Notes: generated by a model not told the origin, from the letters alone. Positions 1 to 10,178 are shown, numbered from the stretch's first letter. The stretch is 64,000 nucleotides of DNA from Burkholderiales bacterium (GCA_022843925.1 JALHMS010000012.1:88884-152883); one strand, 5' to 3'. A program made the numbers and translations.

Positions 1-3000
1 ACCGACAACACCTTGTCTGCCACCTACCTCAATCCGGTGTGGCGGCAACTCACCGGCGCCGAACGGTCGTCGGGCCTCGGGACCTCATGGCGCGACGCGA
101 TCCATCCCGACGACCACCCGATGCTGCAGGCGGCGCTGTCGACGGAGGGTGACGAAGGCACGTTCCGCTGCCGGATCCTGCATCGCGACGGCAGCCACCG
201 CTGGTTGCTCGTCAACTACCGCCGGACGACTGACGAGGCGGGTTCGCCGAGCGGCATCATGGGCGTGGGCATCGACATCGACAGCGTGCACCGGGCGGAG
301 GAACTCCGCGAAGCCGACCATCAGTTCCTGCGGGTCCTGCTCGATTCCGTGCCGGCCCCGATATGCGTCAAGTCGGCGGATCTTCGCTACCTCCTCGTGA
401 ACGATGCACTGTGCCGCCTGCTCGGTCGCACCCGGGAGGAGATCCTGGGCCGGGACGACTTCGACCTGTATCCGCCCGACGAGGCCGATGCCATCCGGGC
501 ACGCGACAGCCGGGTGCTCGCCGCGAACACCGCACTCGCGTTCGAGGCGCAGTACAGCTTTCCCGGCGGGCGGGTCATCGATGCCACCGGAGCAAAGACC
601 GTCATCCGGCGCGGGGACGGGGCAGCCCTGGTGCTCACCGCCATCAACGATGTCACCGCACTTCGCACGCAGGAGCGTGAACTCGTCGCCGTGGGACTGC
701 GTCTCCAGGTCACCGGGGAGATCCTCCGGGCGGCACTCGATGCGCGTCCAGCCGCGGTGGTCATCGACATCGCGCTGCGCGGACTCGCAAGGCTCCTGGG
801 GGACGTCCGGGTGACCTTCTGGACACCGCAGGCGCAGGACGTCGCCCGCGTCGCGCAGTCGTTGGGCACGGCTTCCCTGCCCGCGCTCGAGCCCATGACG
901 GGCGACCCCGGCGCCCTCGAGCGCTATCGCGATCTGCTCGTGGACCTGCCGTGCCTCGTGCTGCGGGACATCGCGGCGGCCGACGAGCCGGCCGGCATGC
1001 ACGGTGCGACCGCCGGGGCCCTGATCGGCGTGCCCGTCCGCGTGCGCGGGAGCCTGTGGGGGATCATCGAGATCGAGGCCCATGCGCCTCGCCAGTGGAT
1101 GCCCGCGGACGTCAGCTCCGTCATGGACATGGGCAACGCACTCGCCGCGCACGGCGAGTTCGCCGCGGCGCGGGACGAGCGGGATGCTGCCTATCGCGAC
1201 GTCGGTGACCAGCGGGCCTTCCTCGATGCGATTCTGGATTCCATTCCGCATCCGGTCTTCGTGAAGGATCGTGCCCATCGCCTGGTGACGGTCAACCAGG
1301 CAGTCTCCGATGCGTGGCAGCTCCCGAAGTCGGAGATCCTTGGTCGCCGGGACGAGGATCTCATCCCGCACGCGGCCGCGATGCAGGCTTACGAGGAGGA
1401 CGACCGCGTTTTCGCCGACGGCGTCGCGCTCACGCGGGAGACACGGTTCCGGACGCGCGCGGGCAACGGGGAGTGGGCGCTGCTCATCAAGCAGCGGGTG
1501 CTGGCCGCCGCGGGGCGGGAGTGTCTCGTCGGCGTGGCGATCCCCGTGGGGGATCTCAAGGCCGCGCAGCAGCGCGCCGAGGAGAGCGAGCGGCTTCTGT
1601 CCGCCGTGCTGAACGCGATTCCGACGCCTGTCGTCGCGAAGGACGACGCGCTGCGGTGGGTGCTGGTGAACGATGCCTGCCTTGCAGCCGTCGGCCGGAC
1701 GCGCGACGCGGCGCTGGGCCTGACGGATGCGGAGATCCTCCCACCCGCAGAGGCGGCGCGCTTCTCCGAGCAGGACCGCCAGGTGCTTGCGACCGGGCAG
1801 GCCCGGCGCTGCGAGGAGGCCTACCTCCGGGCCGACGGGGTGCAGGCCTGGCGAATCCAGTCGAAGCAGGTGGTCCGCCTGGTCGATGGTCGCAGCCTCG
1901 TGGTCGCGGCCGCCATCGACATCACGGATCGCAAGCGGGTCGAGAACGAGGCGCTCGCGGTCGGGAGGCGGCTGGAGCTGATGAACGCGCTCGGCGCAGC
2001 CACGATCGCCGGCACCGCCTTCGCGGATGTCGCCAAGTTGGCGGTGGACGGACTCGCGCGACTGGTGTCCTGCAGCGGCGCCGCGTACGCGACGATCGAC
2101 GCGGACGGGCGTGTCCCGGCGCTGCATGTCGGGGGATTCTCCGAGGGTGCCGGACCGGGCACCGAGGCCTTCCGGCTGGCGGCCGCGCCCGGACACTATG
2201 AACTCCTCGCGAGCGGACCGGTGGCCGTGACCCGCGACGTCGACGCGGTGCCTGCCGTTTCCGCCCTGGCCGCCGCCCGCCGGGACGGGGGCATGAAGGC
2301 GAGCGTCGAGGTGCCCGTCATGCGCCGAGGCCGGCTGCGCGGCGTGGCCGCCCTCTGCTCGGACGCGCCGCGGGACTGGTCCGACGAGGAGATCGCGATC
2401 CTGCGTGCCGTGGGCGATGCCCTGGCCCTCGCACTCGAATCGAGTGAGGCGGCGGCGGAGCGGCTCCGGGCCGAGCGCGGCCTCCGCGAGGCGAAGGACT
2501 TCGTCGAGGGGCTGATCGACGCGGTCCCCCAGGCCATCTTCGTGAAGGACGAGGCCGGACGATGGGTGATGGCGAATCGGGCGTTCCAGCGCATGTGCGG
2601 GCTTGAACGGGAGGCTCTCATCGGGCGCACGAACCGCGAGGTCCACCCGGATGCCTGGGAGCGCATGGACCGCGAGGATGCCGAGGCCTTCGCGAGCCTG
2701 CAGCCGCTTCAGTACGAGGTCCCGGTGCAGGATGCATCGGGTGGCACGACGTGGTGGCTCACCTCGAAGTCGGCGGTGCAACTGTCGGCAGGAACGCGCT
2801 ATCTGGTGTGCTCCGCCGCGGACGTGAGCGCGCTGAAGACGGCGTCGGTCGAGGTGGAGCGCGGGCGCCAGTTCCTCGATGCCGTGCTGAATGCCTTGCC
2901 GGTGCCGGTATTCGTGAAATCCACCGACCACCGGTGGGTCATCGTGAACGAGGCCGGCGAACGGTTGTACGGCCGGCCGCGATCGGAACTCGTGGGTTGC

Positions 3001-4953
3001 ACCGACCACGATCTGCACGACAAGGCCTTCAGCGACGCGGCGTGGCGCGAGGACGATTTCGTGCTTGCTGGGCACGGTCCCATCGTCGACGAGATCCACA
3101 TGCCCGTCCGCGACGGATCGCCGCGCTGGATCCTCAAGACCAAGGTCGCCACCGCGCTCGCCGACGGCAGCCGCTTCGTGATCGTCGCGAGCCTCGACAT
3201 CACGGGCCGCAAGCAGGCCGAGGAGGAGGTCTTCGCAAGCCGGGCCCGCCTCGAGGTGCTGAACGGCATCGCCGGTTGCATGGTGCGGGGGGCGCCGCTC
3301 GACGAGACCGTGGCGTTCGCGGTCCGCAGTCTGTCGGAAGCCCTCGGCGGCACGCCCGTCGCCTATTGGCGGCGGGAGGGCGGGCGGGTCGTGGTGGCCG
3401 AAAGCGCCGATGCGGCCCTGGCCGGCAGTGTCATCGACATCGGTGCGGTCCCGGCCTGCCTTGCCCATCTCGAGGCCGGACGGGCGGTCGTCGTCGCGGA
3501 TGCGAGTGGGCGCGTCGATGCCGGGCTCGACGCCATGGCTGCAGCGTTCGCGGCGTCGGGGATGCGGGCATTCATCGCGATGCCCATCGGTGCCGGCACG
3601 GCGTCCGGCCTGCAGGCTTTGCTCACCCTCTCCTCGCCGGTGCCGCGGTCGTGGACGCCCCATGAGCGCCGCACGGTGCAGGAGGCCGCGGAGAGCCTGG
3701 TCCTGGCGCACATCGGGGACAGCGCGGAGCGTGCGCGGGCGCAGGTCGAGGCGGAACTGCGCGAGAACGAGGCAGTGCTCCAGGCGATGGTGTGGGCCTC
3801 GGATCTCGGACTCTGGACGTGGGACGCCGTCCGCGATACCTACTGGTTCTCCGAGCGGGCCAAGGGCCAGCTCGGCTATGCGCCGCACGAGTTCGCCGAT
3901 TCGGCGGCGTGGAGCGAGCACGTCCTGGAGGAGGACAGGCCGCGATTCGCGGCGGCTCTCAGGGCCAGCCTCCTGTCGGACTCGAACCGCTACGAGATCG
4001 AGTATCGGCTCCGGCATCGCGACGGCAGCTACCGCAACATGCTGGTCCGGGCCCAGATCCAGCGCGACGCCGCAGGGCGCGCGGTGCGCTTCGTCGGCGC
4101 CAACATCGACGTCACCGATTTCCGACGCGCACAGGCCGACCTGATCCGGCATCGCGACGATCTCGAGCGGGTGGTGGCGGAGCGGACCGCCGAGTTGGTC
4201 ATGGCGAAGGATTCCGCCGAAGCCGCCAATGCGGCCAAATCGGAGTTCCTCGCCAACATGTCGCACGAGTTGCGGACCCCGATGCACGCGATCCTGTCGT
4301 TCTCGCGCCTCGGCATCGATCGCACCGGCGACCTCGACGTGCCGGTACCGAAGATCCGCCAGTACCTCGACCGGATCCATCAGAGCGGTGCACGCCTGCT
4401 GGCGCTGTTGAACGATCTGCTCGACCTCGCGAAGCTGGAGGCCGGGAAGATGCGCTACGAGTTCGCCCGGTGCGATCTGGTCGATGTCGTCCAAGGCATC
4501 GTGGCGGAGATGACCGCCTACGCGAGGGAGAACGGCGTGCGGATCGACGTCCGCCACGAGGGGCCGGTCTTCGCATGGTGCGATGCGCTGCGGGTCGGAC
4601 AGGTCGTGCGCAACCTGCTGTCCAACGCGGTGAAGTTCACACCCTCCGGGAAGGTCGTGCGGGTCGTCGTCGATTCAGCCGACGGGGATCTCGTGCGCGT
4701 TGCGGTGCTCGACGAGGGCGTGGGCGTACCCGAGGACGAACTGGAGGCGGTCTTCGACAAGTTCGTCCAGAGCAGCAAGACCAACAGCGGCGCCGGCGGC
4801 ACCGGCCTGGGCCTCGCCATCTGTCGCGAGATCGCCAGACAGCACCGCGGGAGCATCTGGGCCCGGAACGATCCCGGCGGCGGTGCCTGCTTCACATTGA
4901 CGTTGCCTGCGCGGTCGGACGACGTCGCGCCACCACGGATGGAGGCGGCATGA
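1..4953 (+). CDS. Multi-PAS/GAF sensor histidine kinase (5' end outside window)
   Basis: Soluble sensor kinase that would autophosphorylate on His and pass phosphate to a receiver protein. The frame is open to the left edge and the first residues already belong to a PAS domain, so the TTG at 13 is unlikely to be the true start. Counting from 13, the order is PAS (1-95), PAS (105-225), GAF (235-390), PAS (405-515), PAS (530-640), GAF (655-815), PAS (832-945), PAS (955-1070), GAF (1080-1240), PAS (1258-1380), HisKA (1405-1480) and HATPase (1520-1640). The phospho-acceptor is His1418 in SHELRTP. The N box NLLSNAVKF and the G boxes DEGVGVP and GTGLGLAI are present. There is no membrane segment and no receiver domain. 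Its stop overlaps the next start (ATGA). The ligand is unknown. Confidence 0.9.
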   Translation, partial: TDNTLSATYLNPVWRQLTGAERSSGLGTSWRDAIHPDDHPMLQAALSTEGDEGTFRCRILHRDGSHRWLLVNYRRTTDEAGSPSGIMGVGIDIDSVHRAEELREADHQFLRVLLDSVPAPICVKSADLRYLLVNDALCRLLGRTREEILGRDDFDLYPPDEADAIRARDSRVLAANTALAFEAQYSFPGGRVIDATGAKTVIRRGDGAALVLTAINDVTALRTQERELVAVGLRLQVTGEILRAALDARPAAVVIDIALRGLARLLGDVRVTFWTPQAQDVARVAQSLGTASLPALEPMTGDPGALERYRDLLVDLPCLVLRDIAAADEPAGMHGATAGALIGVPVRVRGSLWGIIEIEAHAPRQWMPADVSSVMDMGNALAAHGEFAAARDERDAAYRDVGDQRAFLDAILDSIPHPVFVKDRAHRLVTVNQAVSDAWQLPKSEILGRRDEDLIPHAAAMQAYEEDDRVFADGVALTRETRFRTRAGNGEWALLIKQRVLAAAGRECLVGVAIPVGDLKAAQQRAEESERLLSAVLNAIPTPVVAKDDALRWVLVNDACLAAVGRTRDAALGLTDAEILPPAEAARFSEQDRQVLATGQARRCEEAYLRADGVQAWRIQSKQVVRLVDGRSLVVAAAIDITDRKRVENEALAVGRRLELMNALGAATIAGTAFADVAKLAVDGLARLVSCSGAAYATIDADGRVPALHVGGFSEGAGPGTEAFRLAAAPGHYELLASGPVAVTRDVDAVPAVSALAAARRDGGMKASVEVPVMRRGRLRGVAALCSDAPRDWSDEEIAILRAVGDALALALESSEAAAERLRAERGLREAKDFVEGLIDAVPQAIFVKDEAGRWVMANRAFQRMCGLEREALIGRTNREVHPDAWERMDREDAEAFASLQPLQYEVPVQDASGGTTWWLTSKSAVQLSAGTRYLVCSAADVSALKTASVEVERGRQFLDAVLNALPVPVFVKSTDHRWVIVNEAGERLYGRPRSELVGCTDHDLHDKAFSDAAWREDDFVLAGHGPIVDEIHMPVRDGSPRWILKTKVATALADGSRFVIVASLDITGRKQAEEEVFASRARLEVLNGIAGCMVRGAPLDETVAFAVRSLSEALGGTPVAYWRREGGRVVVAESADAALAGSVIDIGAVPACLAHLEAGRAVVVADASGRVDAGLDAMAAAFAASGMRAFIAMPIGAGTASGLQALLTLSSPVPRSWTPHERRTVQEAAESLVLAHIGDSAERARAQVEAELRENEAVLQAMVWASDLGLWTWDAVRDTYWFSERAKGQLGYAPHEFADSAAWSEHVLEEDRPRFAAALRASLLSDSNRYEIEYRLRHRDGSYRNMLVRAQIQRDAAGRAVRFVGANIDVTDFRRAQADLIRHRDDLERVVAERTAELVMAKDSAEAANAAKSEFLANMSHELRTPMHAILSFSRLGIDRTGDLDVPVPKIRQYLDRIHQSGARLLALLNDLLDLAKLEAGKMRYEFARCDLVDVVQGIVAEMTAYARENGVRIDVRHEGPVFAWCDALRVGQVVRNLLSNAVKFTPSGKVVRVVVDSADGDLVRVAVLDEGVGVPEDELEAVFDKFVQSSKTNSGAGGTGLGLAICREIARQHRGSIWARNDPGGGACFTLTLPARSDDVAPPRMEAA

Positions 4954-7934
4954 CGGCCGGTTCTGCCGCGACGGGGATCGAGCTGCCAGCCGCAGCGGCG
5001 CCACGCCCGGGCAGCGATCGGCCAGCGTGGCGGGTGCTGCCGTGGTTGGTCGCGGTGGCCGGGGTCGCGGTCACGCTGCTTGCCGCCTGGTTTGCCCGTG
5101 AGCGCTGGGACGACGCGGCCCGGGATCGGCTCGGGGCCATGGTCAGCGCCGAAGCCATGCGTCTCGTCGGCCGCCTCGAGTCTGCCGAAGAGGTCCTTCG
5201 CGGCGCGGCTGCCCATGCGGCACTCACGGATCGGGAGGGCGAGTGGAGCGCCTACGTGGATCGCCTCGAGCTCCCCGTCCACCATCCGGAGATGTCGCGA
5301 CCCGTGCTCCGTGTGCGCCCCGTGGATCGCCGCGGCGCGTCGGCGGCCTGGGCCCCTGTCACAGCCGGCGAGGGTGGGCCGGCCGGCGGAGGCGGGGCAC
5401 TCCGCGTCCGAGTGTCGGTGCCGGTCCTGCGCGGGACTGCCGCGGGCGGCGACGACGTCGTCGGTGCCGTCGAGTCGACCGTCGTGGTGACCGTCGGCGA
5501 CCAGGGCGGGACGGTCTCGCCCAGGCCGGTGAGCTGGACGCTCGGCGCGGTGTCCGAGTCGGCGGTCCGCGCCGCGGCATCGGGCGGGACGATGGCGGTG
5601 TCGTCGATGGAGCACCGCGGGCACCGATGGTGGCTTGCAGCGACCCCTGCACCGGACTTCTTCCGCGACTTCGATGCCGTGGACCCCAACGTCGTGCTGT
5701 CGACCGGCCTGTGTCTGACGGGCATCGTGGTCACGGCCCTGCTGTTCGCGCAGCGTCGCCGTCCCGCATCGGTCGAGGCCGGTGGCGAGGCCCGGGTCCC
5801 GTGGGTCTCGGCCGGCAGAGACTCCGCTCCGGATCTGCAGCGGGTGATCGACGCGCTCCCGAACCCGCTGTTCGTGAAGAGCGACCAGGCCCGCTGGGTG
5901 GCCGTGAACGATGCGTTCTGCCGACTCGTGGGGCGGCCGAGGGAAGCGCTGCTGGGCCATACGGATGCCGATCTGCTGCCCGCGGAACATGCGGCGCGCA
6001 ACATGGACGAGGACGCCATCGTGCGCCGCACCGGCACCGGCCGGACCTTCGAGGAGCGCCTGATCGGCGCCGACGGGACAGAGCGATGGTTGCTGAAGAA
6101 CAAGTCCCCGATCCGCCTGGCCGACGGCACGACCTTTCTCGTGGGGATCGCGACCGACATCACGGAACGTCGGCGCCACGAGCAGTCGGTGCTCGCTTCC
6201 CGACACCGGTTGCAGCTGGTGAACGAGCTGACCGCAGCGGTGGTCGGCGGTCTTCGACGGGTGGATGTGGTCCGGCTTGCCGTCGACCGGCTGGCCGCGA
6301 CCCTGCCGGGTGCCCGGGTCACCTTCGCAGCCGGCCTCGGGGAATCCCTGACCGCCGAACGCGTCAGCGGCGGCGCGGATCTCCCGGTGATCGGCGAGGA
6401 CCGGTTCTCGGTCCGCGACGCGGTCTGGGAGTCCGGACTCGCCGCAGGTCTCCCGATGAGCATCGACGACGGCACCCGGGACGGGGCGTATCCCGCGCTG
6501 ACCAGCCATCTGCACGCCGCCGGTGTGTCCGCCGTGCTTGAGGCGGCGGTGCGCGGGGAGGGTGGAATGCTGGGGCGCATCGCCCTCGACCGTCGCGGAC
6601 CGCATGCGTGGACGAACGACGAGCGGCAGACCGTCATCGCGGTCGCCGATGCCGTGGCCGTCGTGCTCGGATACCTCCGCGCGAGCGCCGACCGCGAGGC
6701 GGCGGTGCAGGCGATGCGGAACCAGGAGGATGTCCTGCAGGCGGTCATCTGGGCGACGGATCTCGGCGTCTGGACCTGGGACGTGGCCGCGAACCGCGTG
6801 CACTGGTCGGTCGAGGCCAAGCGCCAGCTCGGCTACGGGGACGACGAGCTGGCCGGCAGTTGGGACAACTGGAAGCGCCGGGTGCATCCGGACGATCTCG
6901 CCCGTGTCCTGGGAGAGCTTCAGGCGCGGCTGGACTCGGGTGCCGACCGCTTCGAGTCGGAATTCCGGCTTCGCCACCGCGATGGTCGTTGGATCCACAT
7001 CCTGTCGCGAGCCCGGATTCGTCGCGATGAAGGCGGTACGCCGGTCCGCCTGCTCGGCGGCCATCTCGACGTGACCGAGTTCCGCCACGTTCAGGAGGCG
7101 CTGAGGAACCACCGGGACGTCCTGGAGCGGAACGTGGTCGAGCGGACGGCGGAGCTGCTGGCGGCCAAGAATGCGGCCGAAGCCGCCAACCGCGCGAAAT
7201 CGGAGTTCCTCGCCAACATGTCGCACGAGCTGCGGACGCCCATGCATGCGATCCTCTCGTTCGCGCAGCTCGGGATCTCGCGGTCCGGGGACACGGCGAA
7301 GACGCGGCAGTATCTGGAGCGTATCGACACGAGCGGCCGGCGGCTGCTGGGGTTGCTGAACGATCTGCTCGACCTGTCCAAGCTCGAAGCGGGGGCCATG
7401 CAATACGATTTCGGCTCGCACGGCGTCCAGGCCATCGCCGGTGCCGCCATCCAGGAGTTCGCGCTCCTGGCCGGGGAGCGCAGGATCTCGGTGGTGCTCG
7501 AAGCGGAGGACATCCCGGCATGGTGCGATCCGGTGCGTATCGGACAGGTGCTGCGGAATCTCCTCTCGAACGCCATCCGCTTCAGCCCGGTCGATGGCGC
7601 GATCCGTCTGGTGGTCGGGGCGGCTAGCATGGGTGAGGGCGCGGCGACGGCGCCCGCGGTACGGGTGGCGGTCGAGGACCATGGCGTCGGCATTCCGGAA
7701 GCCGAACTCGAGACGGTCTTCGACAAGTTCGTGCAGAGCAGCAAGACGAGGAGCGGTGCCGGTGGCACCGGGCTCGGGCTCGCCATCTGTCGGGAGATCG
7801 TCGGCCAGCATCGCGGCACCATCCGGGCAGAGGCAACGCCCGGGGGCGGTGCGACAATCGTCATGTTGTTGCCACGGGAGCCGTTATCGCACGTGACTGA
7901 CTCGGTACATGACTCAAGGAGTGATATCGCATGA
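4950..7934 (+). CDS. Membrane-anchored PAS/GAF sensor histidine kinase
   Basis: A 994-residue kinase starting at the ATG that overlaps the previous stop. An N-terminal membrane helix (about 28-48) and a second near 248-268 bracket an outside domain of about 200 residues. That domain resembles a degenerate CHASE sensor, with an LESAEEVLRGAAAH helix and an EW-YV motif. The cytoplasmic part is PAS (about 290-410), GAF (420-570), PAS (590-705), HisKA with His759 in SHELRTP, and HATPase (840-985) with DHGVGIP and GTGLGLAI. From the PAS onward it is a clear paralogue of the last part of the upstream kinase, including the LGxWTWD PAS. It probably acts on the same downstream receivers. The signal it senses cannot be read from sequence. 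Confidence 0.9.
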   Translation: MTAGSAATGIELPAAAAPRPGSDRPAWRVLPWLVAVAGVAVTLLAAWFARERWDDAARDRLGAMVSAEAMRLVGRLESAEEVLRGAAAHAALTDREGEWSAYVDRLELPVHHPEMSRPVLRVRPVDRRGASAAWAPVTAGEGGPAGGGGALRVRVSVPVLRGTAAGGDDVVGAVESTVVVTVGDQGGTVSPRPVSWTLGAVSESAVRAAASGGTMAVSSMEHRGHRWWLAATPAPDFFRDFDAVDPNVVLSTGLCLTGIVVTALLFAQRRRPASVEAGGEARVPWVSAGRDSAPDLQRVIDALPNPLFVKSDQARWVAVNDAFCRLVGRPREALLGHTDADLLPAEHAARNMDEDAIVRRTGTGRTFEERLIGADGTERWLLKNKSPIRLADGTTFLVGIATDITERRRHEQSVLASRHRLQLVNELTAAVVGGLRRVDVVRLAVDRLAATLPGARVTFAAGLGESLTAERVSGGADLPVIGEDRFSVRDAVWESGLAAGLPMSIDDGTRDGAYPALTSHLHAAGVSAVLEAAVRGEGGMLGRIALDRRGPHAWTNDERQTVIAVADAVAVVLGYLRASADREAAVQAMRNQEDVLQAVIWATDLGVWTWDVAANRVHWSVEAKRQLGYGDDELAGSWDNWKRRVHPDDLARVLGELQARLDSGADRFESEFRLRHRDGRWIHILSRARIRRDEGGTPVRLLGGHLDVTEFRHVQEALRNHRDVLERNVVERTAELLAAKNAAEAANRAKSEFLANMSHELRTPMHAILSFAQLGISRSGDTAKTRQYLERIDTSGRRLLGLLNDLLDLSKLEAGAMQYDFGSHGVQAIAGAAIQEFALLAGERRISVVLEAEDIPAWCDPVRIGQVLRNLLSNAIRFSPVDGAIRLVVGAASMGEGAATAPAVRVAVEDHGVGIPEAELETVFDKFVQSSKTRSGAGGTGLGLAICREIVGQHRGTIRAEATPGGGATIVMLLPREPLSHVTDSVHDSRSDIA

Positions 7935-8839
7935 TGCCCAAGGTCGCAAGATTGCTGGTTGTGGATGACGAACCGTTCAACCTCGAGATCATCGCCGAGC
8001 ACCTCGACGGTGCCGGCTACGAGTTGGTGACGGCGAACGATGGGCAGGAGGCGTGGGATCTCCTGCAGAACGCCGGCGAAGACGAATTCGACGCCCTCAT
8101 CCTCGACCGGATGATGCCGCGGATGGACGGACTCACGCTGCTGAAGCGGGTGAAGCAGGAGGCGCGCTTCCGCCAGGTCCCGGTCATCATGCAGACCGCC
8201 GCCGCGTCGAAGGAACAGGTGATGGAGGGCATACAAAACGGTGCCTACTATTACCTGACGAAACCGTTCGACGGCGAGGTGCTCGCCACGATCGTCCGCG
8301 CCGCACTGGCCGATCGGGCCGGCTGGAAGGACCTCACGCGATCCGCCCAGCGCGACACGCAGTTGTTTGCACTGATGGTGGAGGGGCGCTTCCAGTTCCG
8401 TACGCTCGAGGATGCCCGCGGCCTCGCGCAGCTGCTGGCGAACGCATGTCCGGAACCTGCCGGGGTGAGTCTCGGACTCCTGGAGCTGCTCGTGAATGCC
8501 GTGGAGCACGGCAACCTGGGCATCACCACGAAAGAGAAATCCCGTCTGCTCCATCAGGGCCTGTGGGAGAAGGATGTGGCGCGCCGTCTCGAGTTGCCGG
8601 AGAACGCGCAGAAGTGGGCCGAGGTGAGCTTCCGTCGCGACAGCGACGCCGTGCGGTTCACGATCCGGGATCAGGGCGACGGTTTCGATTGGAAGGCATT
8701 CCAGGAATTCGATCCCGCGCGCGCCTTCGAGCCGAACGGACGGGGGATCGCGCTTGCCCGACAGCTCTGCTTTGCAGATCTCGAGTACCTGGGCAACGGC
8801 AGCGAGCTGCGGTTCTCGGTGTCCGTTTCGCAAGGCTGA
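7931..8839 (+). CDS. Response regulator with RsbW-like HATPase output domain
   Basis: 302 residues, starting at an ATGATG that overlaps the previous stop. The receiver (about 1-125) has VVDDE at the N terminus, Asp59 as phospho-acceptor in LILDRMMP, and Lys in YYLTKPF. The C-terminal part (about 150-300) is a serine-kinase/anti-sigma type HATPase with an N box ELLVNAVEHGN, a G1 box RDQGDGFDW and a G2 box NGRGIALA. In the RsbW/SpoIIAB family this domain phosphorylates a STAS protein or binds a sigma factor. Here it would be controlled by receiver phosphorylation from the two upstream kinases (inference). No DNA-binding domain and no STAS partner is seen. Confidence 0.85.
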   Translation: MMPKVARLLVVDDEPFNLEIIAEHLDGAGYELVTANDGQEAWDLLQNAGEDEFDALILDRMMPRMDGLTLLKRVKQEARFRQVPVIMQTAAASKEQVMEGIQNGAYYYLTKPFDGEVLATIVRAALADRAGWKDLTRSAQRDTQLFALMVEGRFQFRTLEDARGLAQLLANACPEPAGVSLGLLELLVNAVEHGNLGITTKEKSRLLHQGLWEKDVARRLELPENAQKWAEVSFRRDSDAVRFTIRDQGDGFDWKAFQEFDPARAFEPNGRGIALARQLCFADLEYLGNGSELRFSVSVSQG

Positions 8840-8843
8840 CGCG

Positions 8844-10067
8844 ATGCCAGGATTGCGTCCCCCGATGCAGGAGTCGGAGTCGTCCATGTCGGCATGCGCC
8901 GGCGGTGGCGCGCCGGACACCGCCGACCGCATGGAGATCCTGGTCGTCGACGATTCTCCCTCGATCGTGGCGTTGCTCCGGAGCTACCTCACGGCGCAGG
9001 GCCATGGGGTCACCACCGTCGAGGATGGCGAGGCGGCGGTGGAAGCCTTCGCGAGATTGTCCCCGGATCTCGTCCTGCTGGATGTGGTCATGCCCGGCAT
9101 GGATGGGATCGAGGTCACCAAGCGCCTGAGGGCCATTTCCCGGGATCGCTGGGTTCCGGTCATCCTCGTGTCCTCGCTCCAGACCGAGCAGGATGTCGTC
9201 CGCGGTCTCGAAGCGGGCGCCGACGACTATCTTCCGAAACCGATCAATCTGGCGGTGCTGAAAGCGAAGATTCGTTCCTTTCACCGCATCGTCCGCATGC
9301 AGACCGAGATGCGCAGTCAGACGGACATGCTGCGCAGGCTCCAGGACGAACAGACGTACGAGCACGAATTGGCGGCCTCGCTGATCAAGGCGATCGTCCA
9401 GCGCGTCGGGCTCCAGGAGCCCCGCCTCGCATGGCGCGTCATGCCTTCGGCGCGGTTCAGCGGCGATGTCGTCGCAGCCGAGCGGGGCGCGAACGGGACG
9501 TTCTACGCGCTTCTCGCCGATGCCACGGGGCATGGGCTCACCGCATCGGTCAGCCTGATCCCGGCCCTCCAGATCTTCTACGGCATGGCGCGCAAGGGCT
9601 TGCCGCTCGGACAGATCGTCCGGGAGATCAACGCACGACTGCGGGAGCAGCTTCCCGTCGGCAGGTACGTGGCGGGACTGATGGTGGCCATCCATGACGA
9701 GGCTCAGCGATTCGAGTACTGGAACGGCGGCATGCCGCCGGCCCTCCTGCTGGCCCCCGACGGGCAGTCCACGCGGGAACTCAAATCCGATCAGGTGGCG
9801 CTTGGCATCCTTCCCGACGCCGACTTCGACGATTCATGCCGCGAACTGCCATTCGTGCGGGGCGAGCGATTGGTGGCGTACTCCGACGGCGTGATCGAAG
9901 CCACGGATCTGTCCGGCGAGCCCTACGGCATGAGTCGCCTTCTGGCGGCCGTGCACGCCTCGTCGGGCAAGGCCGCCCTCGACCGGGTGATGAGCGATCT
10001 CCACGCGCATCTCGACTGCGCGCCCCATCACGACGACGCCTCGATCTTCACCATCGATCTGGGCTGA
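8844..10067 (+). CDS. Response regulator with PP2C/SpoIIE phosphatase domain
   Basis: 407 residues from the ATG at 8844, four bases after the previous stop. ATGs at 8886 (with a GGAG 6 bases upstream) and 8931 are alternatives, because receiver homology begins only at MEILVVDD. The receiver (about 30-150) has Asp80 in VLLDVVMPGMDG and Lys in YLPKP. After a short helical linker comes a SpoIIE-type PP2C domain (about 190-405) with the metal-binding motifs FSGD and DATGHG and a late motif YSDGVIEA. The family dephosphorylates STAS antagonists in partner-switching pathways. Next to a receiver-HATPase protein this suggests an opposing kinase/phosphatase pair under one phosphorelay. Confidence 0.88.
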   Translation: MPGLRPPMQESESSMSACAGGGAPDTADRMEILVVDDSPSIVALLRSYLTAQGHGVTTVEDGEAAVEAFARLSPDLVLLDVVMPGMDGIEVTKRLRAISRDRWVPVILVSSLQTEQDVVRGLEAGADDYLPKPINLAVLKAKIRSFHRIVRMQTEMRSQTDMLRRLQDEQTYEHELAASLIKAIVQRVGLQEPRLAWRVMPSARFSGDVVAAERGANGTFYALLADATGHGLTASVSLIPALQIFYGMARKGLPLGQIVREINARLREQLPVGRYVAGLMVAIHDEAQRFEYWNGGMPPALLLAPDGQSTRELKSDQVALGILPDADFDDSCRELPFVRGERLVAYSDGVIEATDLSGEPYGMSRLLAAVHASSGKAALDRVMSDLHAHLDCAPHHDDASIFTIDLG

Positions 10068-10178
10068 AACGGGTCTTCAAAGGTGGGTTCCGGCTGGACA
10101 CCGATCGGCTGTCCAACGAGATTTCATGCGGGTTTCCGCAAACCCGGTGCGTCACGGGCGTACGCTTCGTTTGCAGTG

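Noticed and set aside
85..4557. Very long minus-strand open frame opposite the first sensor kinase
   Set aside because: It is a mirror of a high-GC gene; no family motif, and the plus strand encodes clear PAS, GAF and HATPase domains throughout.
3792..4949. Plus-strand frame that would extend the second kinase upstream
   Set aside because: It lies inside the first kinase in another frame and has no domain similarity; the ATGA-overlap start at 4950 fits the membrane helix.
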